A model generated the notes under the pieces. It was not told the origin of the DNA, did not search any database, and saw only the letters and a program-made list of their open reading frames with translations. A stretch of 6,058 bases of DNA, taken from Candidatus Rifleibacteriota bacterium (lineage in GTDB: Bacteria > UBP17 > UBA6191 > JACPRK01). Shown here in pieces: positions 5,673 through 6,058 of this stretch; the first letter of the stretch is position 1; each line of letters begins with the position of its first letter. Both the position numbers and the translations under genes were made by a program. Location of the stretch: positions 9,073 through 15,130 of the forward strand of contig JACQZL010000200.1 in NCBI GenBank assembly GCA_016213865.1. The letters are read 5' to 3'.

Positions 5673-5835
5673 CCGTTCGCCCTGAGCCGCCGAGCGTAGC
5701 GAGGCAAGTCGAAGGCATGTCCTGAGCTTGTCGAAGGCATGTCCTGAGCCTGTCGAAGGGGGCGGGAGGACTGGCTCTGCTAGCCGTGCTTCGACTCGGA
5801 GGCTCGAAAACTCGCCTCCGGCTCAGCACGAACGG
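5673..5835. repeat. Composite REP/BIME-like intergenic repeat
   Basis: The outer ends are inverted copies: CCGTTCGCCCTGAGC (5673-5687) and GCTCAGCACGAACGG (5821-5835) match at 13 of 15 positions when one is reversed. Inside are three same-orientation cores of the form CCTGAGC...GTCGAAGG, the first carrying a 20-base insert (5688-5707). The second and third repeat with a 22-base period (5719-5740 and 5741-5760). The last copy faces the other way (TGCTTCGAC...GCTCAGCACG) and carries a stem insert. From memory, the core CTTCGACAAGCTCAG is one of the commonest intergenic repeats in many GC-rich bacteria and yields spurious 'PFDRLRT' peptides. No transposase gene is present here. Confidence 0.75.
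5785..5830. repeat. Long imperfect hairpin inside the REP-like element
   Basis: CGTGCT (5785-5790) pairs with AGCACG (5825-5830), and CGGAGGC (5797-5803) pairs with GCCTCCG (5814-5820) around a 10-base loop, with an unpaired bulge of 6 and 4 bases between the two stems. It looks like a REP unit whose central loop has gained an extra stem. Confidence 0.65.
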
Positions 5836-5938
5836 ATCCGGGGATCCCCATGAGCCGCCCGCACACCCGCTCCGGCCGAGCTAAAGGCGCCGGCGTGGCT
5901 CGAGCGCGTACACTGTAACCGGACGGGAGTCACCTTCG

Positions 5939-6058
5939 ATGGCCGCCGACAGCCAACGGGAGCCAGGCGACGCTCCGAGCCGAGCTCGGAGCCGTGATGG
6001 CCCGCTGCTTGCGGTGAGAGGGCAGGCCAAGATGGAGCCACCCTCGATGAAGTTCTCG
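5939..6058 (+). CDS. Possible start of a gene running off the right edge
   Basis: The frame from ATG 5939 stays open for 40 codons to the window end (MAADSQREPGDAPSRARSRD, then GPLLAVRGQA and KMEPPSMKFS). A GGGAG lies about 10 bases upstream. A second in-frame ATG at 6032 (MEPPSMKFS) is an equally possible start. The first 30 residues are polar and contain a DNA hairpin, so they may not be coding. I recognise no family, and chance openness in GC-rich DNA is a real alternative. Nothing else supported as coding was found in 5836-6058. Confidence 0.25.
   Translation, partial: MAADSQREPGDAPSRARSRDGPLLAVRGQAKMEPPSMKFS
5972..5992. repeat. Perfect 9-bp hairpin near the right edge
   Basis: GCTCCGAGC and GCTCGGAGC are perfect inverted arms with a CGA loop. 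No T-run follows on either strand, so it is not a typical intrinsic terminator. It overlaps the doubtful reading frame starting at 5939. Confidence 0.5.

Noticed and set aside
5719..5760. Possible CRISPR from the 22-base direct repeat
   Set aside because: The copies are directly adjacent with no spacers and belong to a REP-like repeat; no cas genes are present.
5527..5829. 100-codon minus-strand frame containing PFDRLRT-like peptides
   Set aside because: It is a translation of the REP-like repeat; such peptides are well-known spurious products of this repeat.
5840..5849. Perfect 10-base palindrome GGGGATCCCC
   Set aside because: It is short, has no loop, and is not near a supported start; it is compatible with chance in GC-rich DNA.

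Overview
This is a GC-rich bacterial window whose coding frames mostly use G or C at third codon positions. It has no rRNA, tRNA or other taxonomic marker. A near-perfect sigma-54 promoter, strong Shine-Dalgarno sites, REP-like intergenic repeats and a GC-rich secreted metallopeptidase would fit groups such as Acidobacteriota, Myxococcota or Planctomycetota. The phylum is a guess, and I did not identify the organism.

Layout from left to right. (1) Positions 1-2090, minus strand: a long open frame of 696 visible codons that runs off the left edge. It encodes a probably cytoplasmic alpha-helical, TPR-like repeat protein with a lysine/arginine-rich N-terminus. (2) Positions 2091-2383: an intergenic stretch with a GC hairpin close to the start of gene 1 and a striking inverted array of 8-base units (2237-2332). 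(3) Positions 2384-3910, minus strand: a secreted HExxH zinc metallopeptidase-like protein of 508 aa with its own strong ribosome binding site. (4) Positions 3911-4125: a divergent intergenic region. (5) Positions 4126-4980, plus strand: a beta-class (motif IV before motif I) DNA methyltransferase of 284 aa with no restriction enzyme beside it. (6) Positions 4981-5158: a convergent gap with a 15-bp stem-loop. (7) Positions 5159-5497, minus strand: a 112-aa Hsp20/alpha-crystallin small heat shock protein. It is preceded by a perfect Shine-Dalgarno, a leader stem that could act as an RNA thermometer, a sigma-54 promoter and a dyad at activator distance. (8) Positions 5673-5835: a composite REP/BIME-like repeat. 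(9) Positions 5836-6058: mostly non-coding, with a perfect hairpin and possibly the start of a gene leaving the right edge.

The genes do not form one obvious operon. The metallopeptidase and helical-repeat genes share a strand but are about 290 bases apart with a repeat array between them. The methyltransferase is divergent from the metallopeptidase and convergent with the hsp20 gene. The most coherent story is the hsp20 control region, where transcription (sigma-54 plus possible enhancer) and translation (leader stem over the Shine-Dalgarno) may both be stress-controlled. I found no convincing evidence of a multi-gene defence or biosynthetic system.
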